64,000 bases of DNA from Eumeta japonica (lineage: Eukaryota > Arthropoda > Insecta > Lepidoptera > Psychidae), in contig BGZK01001352.1 of NCBI GenBank assembly GCA_005406025.1, forward strand, positions 62,001 to 126,000, given 5' to 3'. The notes below the pieces were generated by a model that worked only from the letters and a program-made list of their open reading frames with translations, searched no databases and was not told where the DNA came from. Every line of letters begins with the position of its first letter. Position 1 is the first letter of the stretch. The position numbers and the translations under genes were made by a program. Positions 48,660 to 60,900 of the stretch are shown here, in pieces.

Positions 48660-49075
48660 GGGGAAAAAAGAATTAGCCGCGGAACTGGTGCAAGGTTAGA
48701 CAAAAACGATTCTTTGACAGTTCTCAAGTTTGTCGTCTCCGTTGAACGTTATCGCGCGTACATTTTTTTTTTATCCGATTCGATGCAAAACGAATTATTT
48801 ATCGTAACGATCGTGTATAGTCGATTATTTTTCCGAGAGGCCCAATTAGATGTACGAGTGTGGTATTTTGAATTAAATGGAAATTATTCCATTGTATTTG
48901 ACAATGGTCACTTTATTAGTCGGATAGGGCTTTGAAGTCAATGGGTAACTTAATTCTAGGGCGGTACATCTTTTCAAGAATTACCAAAACCCGTATACAA
49001 AAGCGTCCGGGCAGATGTCGAACGAGCCATGTAGTTAAGTCTAGTACTACAGATTATGCACGATTTTCAGGCTTG
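48660..49075. other. Region upstream of MT-3
   Basis: Two short + frames (48714-48935, 48932-49141) show no domain. Nothing else was recognised. Confidence 0.35.
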
Positions 49076-49210
49076 TTCATTACAGTCAATATGGGACGTC
49101 CACTGCTGAATATAAACCTCCCTTCTATATACTGGCTATAAACGTTCCTGGGTCATCCGCAACCATTTATCTACTTACCTGTCTATTTATTTCTACAACC
49201 TCCATTTCAA
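49076..49210 (+). repeat. LINE-tail type repeat (GGGACGTCCACTGCTGAA)
   Basis: TGGGACGTCCACTGCTGAAT...AACCTCCCTTC is, from memory, a hallmark of abundant lepidopteran non-LTR retrotransposon 3' ends. A degraded fragment; not searched. Confidence 0.5.
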
Positions 49211-50100
49211 ACCAAAAATTGGTCTCTTCATTGGTTCATTTTCTTTTTTTTTCAATCCACCCATTATAATTTGTATGTACAAGTATTTCTAGTACTAAGT
49301 AATAGGTTTAGACTGATAGCAGGAGCTGAAACGTTTCACAGTAACTTTATACATGGCCACTAGATAACCCATCCTCTTTTAATTTGATTTCTTATCATGG
49401 AAAACCTCTTAGGTGGAGTTGGTATCCAAAGCCTCAGCGTGAAATATCACAGGAACCAATGACAGTAAACAGCATCAGACAACACCAAATTGGTGCTACG
49501 TAGAATATTATAGAGGCAAACTAGAGCCTGTAGTTGAAATGCGTTTTAGGTACTAATAAATTACCCTTGTAAATAGTTGTAATGTACCGAGTACATTTTT
49601 AGAGATAACTCGGATTATAGAAATATAAAGTAAATTTAAAGTGTGACAGAACCCTACAGACAATCCCAGTCGATTCACGCTATATTCGTCGTCAAATGCC
49701 TAAAATAAGGTTTTGAGGTATAATTAATTGATTTGCTATATATAACTGAAGCGAATCGCGAAATTATTCGCAGATTAACTTATTCGCCACGGTTTCAACG
49801 GGCGACCAAATTAAACTAGATGTTTTTGTTCTAGATTTCTAGTTAACTGCAAGGTAAAAAAAACGATCAAATGCGGATTAGGTTTTTAACGTCATGTTTT
49901 AATCACCATACTGCGGCAGCAAACTCTCTTACAATCGTTTTAATTCAGATTCAAGTTTTTGGATGTGAAACCGTCCACGCTGACTCAGCGCGTATCAGGG
50001 GCTGATAACATCTCTTGATACAAATGCATGGACGTCTTCGAGTGACTCTTAATGCGCTTTCTGATGCACGGAGCGAGGTGTTCAATTCGACCCAAAAAAA
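49211..50100. other. Spacer, no gene supported
   Basis: AT-rich sequence with no recognised domain or splice structure. The minus frame at 49951-50166 overlaps a SINE head. Confidence 0.35.
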
Positions 50101-50190
50101 AACTGTTCGTTCATTTGGGATTCGAACCGAACACTTTTCATTGTAAACGAATGACCAGTCGACCACCGTCGCATCTGATTATGTTCGTTA
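50101..50190 (-). mobile_element. tRNA-derived SINE head
   Basis: The minus strand carries an A-box-like TGGTCGACTGGTCA (50152-50165) and a B box GGTTCGAATCC (50118-50128) with tRNA-like spacing. The body continues toward about 49980. It is a different family from the SINE at 7.9 kb. Confidence 0.5.
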
Positions 50191-50481
50191 ACGTGTAACA
50201 TTAAAAAAAAAATTGATACCAGTTTTTCTATGAATTTATTTGTTTCCTTTGGATAAAGAATCCGTGCGTAAGTGTGTAAAGAAATAAATAAATTATAAGA
50301 CTCTCGAGGTTCCGACGTGGTTCACGACAACAGAGACCTCGCTTTTTATCGCTGAGTCGGTTAAGTACTCCGCACGTTTAAATAATCGTCTAATGTAAAG
50401 CGAGTACCGCGACAAGCGAAAGTAGTGGTGAGCTGAAAAATGTAATATGTATGATGTAATATAAAGTAAAATATATAATTT

Positions 50482-50504
50482 ATATATATATATATATATA
50501 TATA
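50482..50504. repeat. (TA)n microsatellite
   Basis: About 11 TA units. Confidence 0.9.
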
Positions 50505-50804
50505 GTCAACAGCAGTGGAGTTTTTAAAATATCCTTTTGAATGGACTAAAAAGTCCTTTTCACAGTAGTATTATTTCATGTTAGATAAATTATTTCCAGC
50601 CAATTCTTTACGCAAGGTCCAGATATTTTCATTTATTTTAGGGGGCATACGGCAAATTTTACTTCACCACACGTGTACATGAATAGCAATAATCTTCTGA
50701 ATAAAAAACAAATTTTATATTGATCATTATAAGATTCATAGTTACCATGTAAATTTTCACTGATGATTTTTTCATTTTAGTATGTGAGATGTGGATATCT
50801 TTTA

Positions 50805-51118
50805 GGGAGTATAATACTACGTGACCCATATTTTACAATTTTAAACCCTTCCCTTGATCAACTGTAGTATATTCCCAGACCCAGTTCTAGTTTTCAGGTA
50901 CTAAATCATAAGTTTGATTTTAAATGATCATTCAACCATTTTGCTAACAGAAAGTTAATATAAAGCAAAGAGAAAAAAACTTACGTAAAAACATATTGTA
51001 ATAGGTATTTATCACAAATATAATGTATAATCGTTACGAAGCCTCAAGCTCCCCCATGCTTTGACCAAGCGTGGTATTTTGAAGAAGCGAACGGGTCACG
51101 TAGTACGGGTATGTTCCC
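50805..51118. mobile_element. Harbinger-like MITE, TTA duplication (314 bp)
   Basis: The left end GGGAGTATAATACTACGTGA pairs with the right end (complement of GGGAACATACCCGTACTACG). It is flanked by TTA at 50802-50804 and 51119-51121. Internal sequence near the right end recurs at 63.13-63.41 kb. GGG-start TIRs and a TTA duplication fit PIF/Harbinger. Confidence 0.75.
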
Positions 51119-51121
51119 TTA

Positions 51122-53028
51122 CGTTGTCACGTACGAAGACTAATGTCTTGTCGCTCGTAACTTCATCCAAATGATGGTCTTTCTCATAATCCTGATTGTG
51201 ATCATGAACTCATTATATTTTCGCCTCGGTCATTTTATTGCTCTCGTTTCACTCATTGATTGCAATTTTTATGTCAACTCAACACAAATTTTAATAAATG
51301 GTCAAAATAGTTCACAAATTAATCATTAAAAGTAAATGTTATACAATAAAGATAATGATAGTAGACAAAATTAATTCAGTACATAATTTTAGGATGTGGT
51401 GTTCATTTGTTGCAATAAATATTCTCGGTTTACTTATTCAATCGAAATACTTAAAAAAATGAGCATAAAAAATTTCATTAAGATCTATTCAAGGGATTGT
51501 GTATGCTCGTAAACAGGAAGAACGAGGGTCGCGTGAAATGGCAGCATGTGGAAAAGGGTAAACGTTAGACCCTTTACCCTTTTTTACATGCCGTCGTTTC
51601 TAACATGAAATTCAAAACTCATAAACCTAATTTGAAATTTGGAAGCGCTAATGCGGTGGACATTGGCAGAATAGACGAAAATAAAATTTTAAAAAATATA
51701 CAAAAGAAAAAAAACGTATCGATGCTTACGATGGACATTTCTGAGCTTTGAAAGAATTCCTGGCGTTTTCGTTAAAAACGACTGCAAGTTGTATTATTAT
51801 TCATTAGTTTACTTCGATTTATATTACAAACAAAAGACAATTAAAACTACTAATTTGTGTATCGCTAATAACCGTAGAAAGTTATTTGCAAAAGCGGTTA
51901 CAATTTTTGTGAAGTAATATTTGCTAAGTTCAAGCAGATGGGTTAGTCGAGTCGCAAACGGAGTATTAGGAGAGGGATCGTGCACAATGTAATACTGAAT
52001 TTTGCACAAAGCAGATTACGTCCAGATCTATATATATATTATTATTATTATTATTAAGGCGGACATTTTTTGCCTTATTTATTCGTCACAAACGGGCGAT
52101 CGTCATTACGTTACCTGATACAGATTTATTTGAAGATGAAAATTGTGTTACTGATCCGAATGCAAAAAGGTGCTAAAAAAGAATAAATTATGGATGTAAG
52201 AAAAAAATGTCTTCATATACGGTGCAACAAAATCCAAGTACATAGTTAGCCGGAATTTAATAGATTTCATAAACGTGTTGGTGCTTCTGATTTCGCCCTA
52301 TACTTTTCACTAATGATTTTTTGAATTTGCTACTGAATAATCCATTCGAATCGACTGAAAACGAGGTAGCTACTACAACCAAGGTCCGAGATAGAGTAGT
52401 CCTTGGTATTGTGAAATTTACCTAGTTAGTCGACCTACCAGCTATGAGAATATATGGGTTAGATGCATGCCTTCAAGATGTAGTAACCTATTGCAGGCTA
52501 GTTTCCAATTATTGATTTCCGCGAAGTAACCACTTTACACTATAGAATAAACATATCGATCAAACAATATGCGTCAGCATCGAGTCAACAGATTCATGAT
52601 ATTGATTGCACATATGATCGGTTGGAAAGTATAATGCGTTCTTTTTACTCCAATAACGATCATAATTTCCAGCCATCAGATACGCCAGGTTTTGGCAAAG
52701 TCTTCGAAGTCAGATGTTTAGTCAGAATGAGAGAAGTGCCTCTTAGTGCCTGAGGTAAAATATTTACCCACATTTGAGTAAATTATGCTAACAAAGAGTT
52801 GACCTAAACTGAAGCAATACAATGGTGCCAATAAAATAATAATTTGATTCGAAATGGTGCTTTAGGATTGAATTACGACATCGATGTTGTATTGTAAATT
52901 ATATTCATAAAAAAAACAAGAGAAGTTTTAAGATTGTTCTTTGAATTCCTTACGGTCAGGGCAAGTCGATTATTTCGCGATTCACGGGGAATATCAATTG
53001 ATATTCGTGAATAATAGATAACAGATTC
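51122..53028. other. AT-rich spacer
   Basis: 51510-51580 holds a short imperfect palindrome (GGAAAAGGGTAAACG..CCCTTTACCCTTTTT). No gene was found. A 61-codon minus frame (51824-52009) is unsupported. Confidence 0.35.
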
Positions 53029-54003
53029 CTATAGTATAAGAGCTAACAACGTTTTCGAGCAAGAATTTCAGGTCAGCTGGTTTATTGATATGTCGTCTCT
53101 CTTGCTCTTTGGGTTAGGGTCTGGGCTGTCTGGCCGGCGGTGGCGGTTGCGTTTACGTGTGCGCATCCTATCTGTACAGGTAATGATACTAACTTTTCAA
53201 ATCATTTTAAGAAGGTTCATTTTTAATATTTTAACTTTAGATAAGCTTAACAAACATCCATCTCTTATTGCCAGACATTTTTGTCATTGCTAACAATGAG
53301 CCAGACGCCAATTTTGATTTATTTTTTTTGAATTAAAAATTCAAAGTATTTCAGTTTGCCTGTAATTTTAATATTATGTTGTTTAAGTATGAAAAGACCT
53401 GAAATTAATTTGCCAGACACTAACTCTGTTGTTAAACCGTGTATTAGCCAAATATTAAAAATGATTATAAATCAAATTATTTAAATGTTTTTTAATCACC
53501 TTGTCTAATTAGGGTTTTTTCTATCTCGTTCTCAGCAATTTATTCTGCAATTGTTTCTCTTTATCCAATAGTATCATACTATACGAATTTTCAGGACTTT
53601 GTCGTTCTAATACACTGTTTAACAACTGAATTAGTGTCTGGCAAATTAATTTTAGGTCTTTTCATACTTAAACAACATAATATTAAAATTACAGGCAAAT
53701 TGAAATACTTTGAATTTTAAAAAAAAATAAATCAGCGTCTGGCTCATTGTTAGCAATGACAAAATGTCTGGCAATAAGAGATGGATGTTTGTTAAGCTTA
53801 TCTAAAGTTAAAATATTAAAATGAACCTTCTTAAAATGATTTTAAAAGTTAGTATCATTACCTGTACAGATGGGATGCAACCGCCACCGCCGGCCAGACA
53901 GCCCAGACCCTAACCCAAAGAGCAAGAGAGACGACATATCAATAAATCAGCTGACCTGAAATTCTTGTTTTCCGGACGTTGCTAGCTCTTATACCACTAT
54001 GTG
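53029..54003. mobile_element. Fold-back element with ~400-bp arms and GC-rich exon-like segment
   Basis: The left arm (about 53029-53445) and right arm (about 53615-54003) are near-exact complements. The outer pair is GTATAAGAGCTA-CAACG and the inner pair is CAGACACTAACTC/GAATTAGTGTCTG, with a loop of about 170 bp. Each arm carries a GC-rich block (TCTGGGCTGTCTGGCCGGCG...) unlike the AT-rich rest. The left copy has a 15-bp insertion (GTTTACGTGTGCGCA) relative to the right. Target duplication not resolved. Confidence 0.8.
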
Positions 54004-54082
54004 AAATGTGAAAAATATAACGTTTTATGCCTAAAATAATAAAGAAAACTATTTTGAAAATTTGCATATGTAGAGGATACGC

Positions 54083-54085
<3 letters not shown>

Positions 54086-54159
<74 letters not shown>
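54086..54159. repeat. (TA)n microsatellite, ~37 units
   Basis: Uninterrupted TA dinucleotide run. It translates to alternating Ile-Tyr in one frame and is not coding. Confidence 0.95.
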
Positions 54160-54162
<3 letters not shown>

Positions 54163-54300
54163 ATTTATTCAACATTTTGGGAAAAATGAAATAAGGGCGT
54201 ATTTGCCTTTCTCTGTAATAATAGTAAATTTATTACTAACAATATCTTGCGTCAATATCTGTTGTGACATTTGATAATCTTTGTCGATAGCACGGCAAAG

Positions 54301-54381
54301 ACACACGCACGCACACACACACACGCTACACACACACACACACACACACACACCACCCATATATATATATATATATATATA
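54301..54381. repeat. Compound (CA)n-(TA)n microsatellite
   Basis: Imperfect CA run 54301-54353 followed by a TA run 54359-54380. Confidence 0.95.
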
Positions 54382-56820
54382 CGCGTGTAAGGGACAGCCC
54401 TCCGCAAACTGATAGGGTGCATTCAGACCCTTATTTTGAATCAAAATCCTCTGGAAATTTTCTCAGGAAAAAAATGTTTTTTTTTTTTTCAGTTAAAACT
54501 ACTTTATTTCTATGTAAAATCACATTTTCTGTACGCAGCATTTCATTTTTGTAAATAAAACAGGTAAAATAAAAAAGCAGCAATAGGTCTTTAAAAATGG
54601 TAGCGATAAATTGCGTAGGAGGTGATTAAACTAATCAGTTTTCTTGGATTCCCAACTTTCCTGAAATAATTTCATGCGCGGATCATCTTAGTATAATATA
54701 CTGAGTTCACTCTATCATTTAGCGGAAGGCTGTCCCTCACATCCACATATATAAATATGTATATAATATATACGTATCATAATCACCCAAATAATAGTAT
54801 ATTCGCTTCCATTAATGATTTATGCGATAGACGGTTGGGCCACTGGCGACGACTCGAATATCACAGCGATATTGAGCGGATTGGGGCTGAGGGGGGAAGG
54901 GCAGAGAAGGTCGTTCTAAATAAAGAACAATCCTCGCAACATCGAGATATCACTTAGCAACGTGCAGCCTGGCAACTTACTGGATCAATACGTCCCCGGC
55001 CCGACGGCTGCGTAACTCACGGGGGCGCGCTCTGGTAAGATTTCTTATTGATTCGTGGAAAATTACCGGCCGAGCTCGGCGGCGGGGGTCTATTTCAAAG
55101 TTGAACAACTCCCCCGGATTCCACGTCGAATGTTCTCGAATAGCATTTCTACGTTATATAAATCTATGGTTTTCCTTTTTAATACAGCGAACGGAATGAG
55201 ATAAATGCGTAACGAAAAATGGAAGCAATGCGGTTCGGTCAGTCGGTCGATCGTCAGAGGAGCGCTGTCGGCTCAATGGTGAACGAGTAGCCTACGATGT
55301 GTCTGGTTCCAATACTAGCCACGGAAAAACTGACCGATATGCTTTTAAGTCAAATGAACTGAGTCACCTTGTGCCTTACAGAGCACGTCAGGTCAATTCT
55401 GAACGTTTGCCGCCGCGTCGATGATTGCTATCATCAGCACACCCCATCCGCGTCGGGCCAGAGTGGGGGGATTGAAAGCTCCTCGATCTGAAATGAAAAG
55501 ATCGTGTTAGGGTACGTCCGGCAGGGGACCGATTAATATTGTACACAACTACAAGGAGAACTATCTGAAAGAGCGATGTCTTTAGTTGGTGGTTTTCAAG
55601 AAGTTTTATTTAATAATAAACAAAAAATGTAGTACGGAACACTAATACCGCTCGAGTCAACTTCACGCCTGTCTGATACCTTAATGTTTATACGACTGCC
55701 TAAAAAAAGAGTGTAATATGTTTAGCGTTCATATATGTATGTATGCACATACGTGTATGAGTTTCTTTATTCCACCATAACTTTTAAATGTTTCAACAGA
55801 TCTGGACGTATGGGTTATCGTTAGAATTGTTACATCATCCCGAGTGACACTGGCATGAAATATTTTGAAAAAAACATTCAATATGGCGGCAATATGACAC
55901 TATTTTCAAATGTGAAAAAAATCTTAAAACATTACAATATGTACCCATATTGTAATGATTGAAGAAATTTTATTTTAGATAAAAAAGTGTTTTACTGGAC
56001 GGTCACCCGACTGCAATGATAGTTTTATCTTTCTGTTTAGTCAGTAAGTGACCATTCGCTTTGTATATAAAGATTAACAATGCAACTTGTCTTTTACAGA
56101 TAGCTCGTTTTTCGGCAGGGCAGTCGTGTTTTTTAATTACATAGTTCTGTAATATGTGATGACAGGTTCGCTGTTTGCGTTAATTATTAATAGTTTTCCC
56201 TGTGACGTCAACTCGAATAGTAATCACTGACGAATCTATCAACGATTTTATAGTTTAAGTCAAATCAGAAACCATCTAGTTCTGTAGTCGTCTGACTCGG
56301 ACGTTACCGCTGAGACAGACGCTGACGCGCCGACACGTTTTGCCCTAGGGTGGAAAACTTAAGATCCATGCTTTGCAATTTGAAAAAAGCAGATAGTGAG
56401 AGGGAGGGTATGCTTCGATGATAGGCAGTGGCGAATTTCCCTTAAGGTAAATTAGGGCAGGACCTGGCCCGATCAGATATTAGGGCCGCTGACGCCGCAA
56501 ATATACTCGTGCGAACATGAAACGATCCTAAACGGAGCTGAGGTGGAGGCGGTCGGTACCGCACGGCCTAGGGCGGCCGAAGCTGCTGGTTCGCAATGGG
56601 GCAATAGAGCGAGGCGATACGACAGTTAGTACCTGCCGCAACTCACGTAAACAGTTCCGCATGAGCTCCTATGAGGCAGGAAGTAGGAAGGAAGAGGACC
56701 TTGTCCTCGAGGGCTCGGTGGTGACTTCCTCTATTTGTTTTTTTGTCCTCGACCGCGATCTATTGAGACCGGACATATTTAAGTTAAAAATTGATTTGGC
56801 ATAATCATTAAGAAATTTAC
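54382..56820. other. GC-richer region with exon-like signals
   Basis: Several splice-like signals occur but no frame could be chained. On the minus strand: a strong acceptor ctgcccttcccccctcag at 54887-54904, an acceptor tttcag at 55488, and a donor-like ctct|gtaagg at 55379. On the plus strand: gctctg|gtaaga at 55036. 56440-56640 is GC-rich (GGAGGCGGTCGGTACCGCAC), possibly a repeat or promoter. Either UTR exons of a neighbouring gene or chance. Confidence 0.3.
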
Positions 56821-56873
56821 CGCTCGGAAGCGCACCAGGTGAAGACACCGACGAGGAAGATGTCCACCACGAT
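56821..56873 (-). CDS. Candidate internal exon with a membrane-spanning stretch
   Basis: A 53-nt segment bounded by acceptor ttttgcag and donor gtaaat on the minus strand. One frame reads IVVDIFLVGVFTWCASER, a hydrophobic helix. The next acceptor downstream (55487) can continue in every phase but each soon hits a stop, so the correct joining is unknown. The family is not recognised. It could also be a fortuitous pair of splice-like sites. Confidence 0.25.
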
Positions 56874-56879
56874 CTGCAA

Positions 56880-57790
56880 AACCGTTGGCGAGTATAATTC
56901 TAATTTGGATTCCTAATAGGCTTCAAAATTAAAATTATTTAATAGAAAAATGTGCTTTAAGAAATAAATAAAAGAAAACGCCTATCAATATTACGTAGCA
57001 AAATGTAATTTTTTTGTTCAGTGTATTTGAACAGGCGTTAGGTTAAGTAATTATATAGCTGCTTTCACAGTAGGTAGGACATGTAAATTCTTATCGTTTG
57101 TATTTTTCACTTTTTGTCAGTGCGAAAAATATAAAAATATATTGTTTTGTACATATCTCATTCCTGTCTTGTATAGAGTTTAGGATGACTTCAAATCCAA
57201 AATATCTTATCTATTAGGTTAAAACATAACGTAATACGTAACAACAATTTAACAATCTACTACTCGTTTAGAAGGCAGCTTAATATTCAAAAAGAATTAG
57301 TAACAAACTTGAGGCTAGATCTTTTCAAATTTAGTTATATACAAATACAATCAAATGTAAGTCTATGACAAAAAGAAACAGTCTGATCGAGTTGCCGTAG
57401 TCATTTGTCCTCTAAATATTCTGAAATTTTGTAACAGATACCCATTACTACCAAGTATTTGTTAATAAGGGTCTTAAATTTGTTTGATTGCACATTTTGT
57501 ATACCTATTGAGAGCTTATTAAACACGCACACAGATGATACAGAGCTACCTATATAAAATCTTAATTTTTTTTTGTGAATTTTGCATGTGAACGCAGTTT
57601 ATTTTTATTTTTAATACTGACTATAAGTAGACCGCCATTTTCCTTTTGTATTTCTAAATTTTTTTTACATGTGTTATATTTTCTTATATAATTTGAAGTG
57701 GCACATTTGGCATAGTTGCAACAATATAGTAATAAATATTCGTATACATTTAAATTATATCGATTTGTAATATTTATATGTACATATGGA
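56880..57790. other. AT-rich spacer
   Basis: No gene or clear repeat. A minus frame at 57562-57831 is AT-driven (Tyr/Asn/Lys-rich). Confidence 0.35.
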
Positions 57791-57802
57791 TATAGTATAT
57801 AT

Positions 57803-57872
57803 TGAATAGTGAACACGTTATTTTTATGCAAAATTATTTATGCATAAAAATAACATGTTCAATATTTCCGGA
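57803..57872. repeat. Imperfect inverted repeat / hairpin
   Basis: GAACACGTTATTTTTATGC pairs with GCATAAAAATAACATGTTC across a short AT spacer, with flanking bases also complementary (ATTGAATA / CAATAT). Confidence 0.8.
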
Positions 57873-58110
57873 TTATCACAGAATTTAATTCTTTCATTGA
57901 TTGGTTATATAAATACTAAACAGATAATTAAAACAGTCAGAGATAATGAATTACCTAAATAACTTGTATTAATTGTAAATCTTTTTTATTTGAATGATAT
58001 TTTCAATTAAAAACATTATTTTGAAAATACGCTTATTGAAGTAGAACAGTGGAGTTAGAACGGATTTTAAAAACTGCAATTTCTTTATATATTTTTTATA
58101 ACATTCTTAA

Positions 58111-58242
58111 AGGGCAAACGAGCATGCCAGCCACCAGGGAGCAGGTGGTCATCACCCTCCATGGATACTTGCAACTAAAGACGAGTCACCAGTGTCTTGC
58201 CAGCCTCTTACGCAGGAATAGGATATCTGATGGTATATAGGC
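58111..58242 (+). repeat. Lepidopteran interspersed repeat copy 2
   Basis: GGGCAAACGAGCATGCCAGC, then CATCACCCTCCATGGATACT, then GAGTCACCAGTGTCTTGCCA and a GGAATAGGATATCTGATGG tail, in the same order as the copy at 20935-21060. The + frame at 58049-58240 is this repeat and not a gene. Confidence 0.65.
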
Positions 58243-58473
58243 TACCCGAACTCTCACTCAACGGACAAAAGACAATAACATGAGCTGTTACTTCACATCT
58301 TCAATGTGACAGTGGGATCCTACCGATCGCGCCGGCGCATTTTAATGCTGCGCCAGAGTTAGCTCCTATATAGCGCTGGCGCTAAACTCGGAACATGCAT
58401 TCGTTAGCGTTGAAATTGAGACATTGTTTAGAAATATATGAAAGATAATTTAAAAAATCTTTCGATTTTCCAG

Positions 58474-58712
58474 AAATCATTGGAAACGCCAACGCTAAAC
58501 TGCGAACACTTCGCCTCTCGCCGCGCCCCCTGGCCCCAGAGAAATCAAACTATTTGTTTCGAGTCGTGTTCACGATCATCGGCCTTCTAGTCTCGGCTTA
58601 TGCGTCCTACGTCATCATAACCACAAACTCTAACTTATACTTGGTGCTGTGGGTATGCTACTCTGTGGTTAGAAGACTGATGCGTGGCAACAAGAAGTTG
58701 AAGATACAGTAA
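58474..58712 (+). CDS. Terminal exon of a membrane protein (partial gene)
   Basis: The family is not recognised. A strong acceptor (cgattttccag) opens a 239-nt exon with 78 complete codons to TAA at 58710. It reads a basic stretch (KLRTLRLSPRPLAPEKSNYL), then two hydrophobic helices (FRVVFTIIGLLVSAYASYVI and LYLVLWVCYSVV), and a basic tail (RRLMRGNKKLKIQ). GC content and codon use are far above the AT-rich flanks, which argues for real coding sequence. Entry is in phase 1. No AATAAA follows closely; ATTAAA occurs near 58787. Earlier exons were not found with confidence upstream on the + strand. Likely a small two-pass membrane protein end. Confidence 0.55.
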
Positions 58713-59002
58713 CTTCATGCACTGAAATTACTGGCGTAGAATATTAATTTATTTTCTTTTTAGTTAAATTATTCATGTAGAATTAATTAAATGTTTTCTG
58801 TTTCTAAAAATTAACATTTTTTTTTGTATTCCCTTTTAATTTCGTTTCTAACAAAAATGCATTGAAAGTGTTTGAAAGTTTAAAAAACATTTTAAATAAT
58901 TACATCAAATTAAAAACAGTTTTTTTTTTTTTAATTTCAAAATTTTTTCATTATTTCCATTTCTATTACCTCCCTTGAAAGGTTTCGAACTATTCCATTG
59001 AC

Positions 59003-59062
59003 TTTTATTTATGAAATCTATTAAATACTACTGGTCGTATTTAATAGATTTCATAAATAAAA
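59003..59062. repeat. Perfect 26-bp hairpin with 8-nt loop
   Basis: Arms 59003-59028 and 59037-59062 are exact reverse complements (core ATGAAATCTATTAAATAC). The half-sequence TTAATAGATTTCATAAA also occurs at 52258-52274. It lies 290 bp after the stop of the membrane-protein exon. Confidence 0.9.
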
Positions 59063-60059
59063 TTATTACGCAGAAATATAATTATTTTTATATCAAACGA
59101 AATTTATGTGGAGTAATTTGATTCAGTACTTAACAGTAAATATAGCGGATATTGCACGAATTTTCATATCAGACAGTAGTGTATTTAACTAATACATTAC
59201 AAGATGAGTACTTGCGTGAGCAATGATTTGACACTGGCAGTTTGCTCCAGAATATCATTACCTATGAATACGGGCCATGTTAATGTGCCCACTAGATATC
59301 CATAGAGACGTCTTTTTATAAGAGATTGAGTAAAGTTTTTGATACCTACAGGTCCATTCTGTTAACTTAAAACGATAGAGTAGGTATTGTTATGAATTAC
59401 GTCAAAATCAATCAAAATAGTTTGCCGCTGTATGTCCTCATCCAATGTAATTTTGACGTCATAGCGATATAAACACGATTGTAATAAGTTGACCTAATTG
59501 ACTGTTCGACGTCGAACACGAGATGGCGCTGCGGTATCTTATCGTTTGGCTATTCTTATGGAACCTGTTTAATTTTGCGGGTGTAGAATTTTTTTTAAAT
59601 AAGAAATTCACTGTTTTTCTAAAATAGTTAATAGATTTTTAAGTGGAAAACAACATTATAAATATTACGAATTTAACAAACACGGACGGTGTGTTAATTA
59701 ATATTTTAAATTTTGCGGCATTTGTTCACTGTAATATATGAATACACAAGTAAATATTGTAACACGTTTTAATGAATCAACAATGAATCTTGGCATCACA
59801 CTTACGCGAATCATATTAAATAGTCGAAGCAAAGCGGGGCCACTTATATAAATGTTTTTGCTGTTGTCTTTTTGTTGTTATACCTCGATGCTAAAGTATA
59901 CAAATTTACGATTAAATACACAAAACTTTTGACTACACAGAGAGAACCTACGATTAATAAAAATACCACCCAATGGACTGCCATAGAAGTTGGCCCGCCT
60001 TGAAACATTTTCAAAAACTTGAAAAGATATTTCAGTCCCATTTTATAAAATAGAGTTTT
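59063..60059. other. AT-rich spacer
   Basis: GAGATGGCGCTGCGG at about 59520 resembles a MITE end. No gene was found. Confidence 0.35.
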
Positions 60060-60900
60060 CTTTATATCTCGACTTTTCAGGGTTTCAGTAAGCTATTTTC
60101 ATGAGTGCCTGTGTCGATCGAAATGAAGTTTACGGCATTCGAAAGTGATCCACTCAATTTAGACTTTCTGAAAATTTAAACTAATTTCGTCAAGTTGATT
60201 TTGAGAAATCTCAGAAATGAAATTATTATACGAAAGTATTTTTCAATAACTTTTAGACTACTGGACTGCTCGATGCCATAATCTAATTAATTCTTTTCCT
60301 CAAAATGTTGCATCGATTGCCGAAAACTACATAAAAATCGGTGGACTTGTTCAAGAAGTTAAGAAAAAATTTATGAAACGCGTTTTTAAAAATTATTTCT
60401 AAATTACTAAATTAATTTTAAAATCTAACCTGCTCTTCTCGTTAAAAAACAATGTCGATCATCGTAAGCTACATCAAAATCGGTTGCTTCATTCGAAAGA
60501 TATTGTTAACAAAAATTCATAAATCGGCAATCTTTATCTGTTTAAAAAATTACGTCAAATGCCCCGAAGCAGATCAAAATCGAGAGATGTGTTCAAAAGT
60601 TGTCGAAGAAGAAAAATTAAATATTTTTTAATATAAGTCTAGCTTTTCAACTGGAACAACTCTAAAAGTTAATATAACTATATCTCGATGAGCTCGAAAA
60701 AGCATTAAAATCGTCTTTCAAGCTCGAAGAACTCAAAAGCTTTTACTGTTACGTGCATTTTGAACGCTATAAGCCCAAACAAAAAATTTTGGAGACGTTT
60801 TGCAGAATGAACCGTCTTTCGAAGTTTTGAACTCAAAAAACTTATAGACAACTATATTTAGAACTCAAGAAGCTTCAAAACAAACACATGATTAAATATC
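60060..60900. repeat. Degenerate internally repetitive block
   Basis: Variants of '...CATCAAAATCGGTTG.TTC.TTCGAAAGAT...' recur every ~100-150 bp (near 60325, 60465, 60580, 60710). They are related in inverted orientation to 45380-45800. No coding frame. Confidence 0.45.

Noticed and set aside
53939..54444. Frames with long Ile-Tyr and Cys-Val runs
   Set aside because: Direct translations of (TA)n and (CA)n microsatellites.
55255..55320. Possible tRNA-like segment with GGTTCCAATAC
   Set aside because: The B box is poor and no tRNA fold or convincing A box was found.
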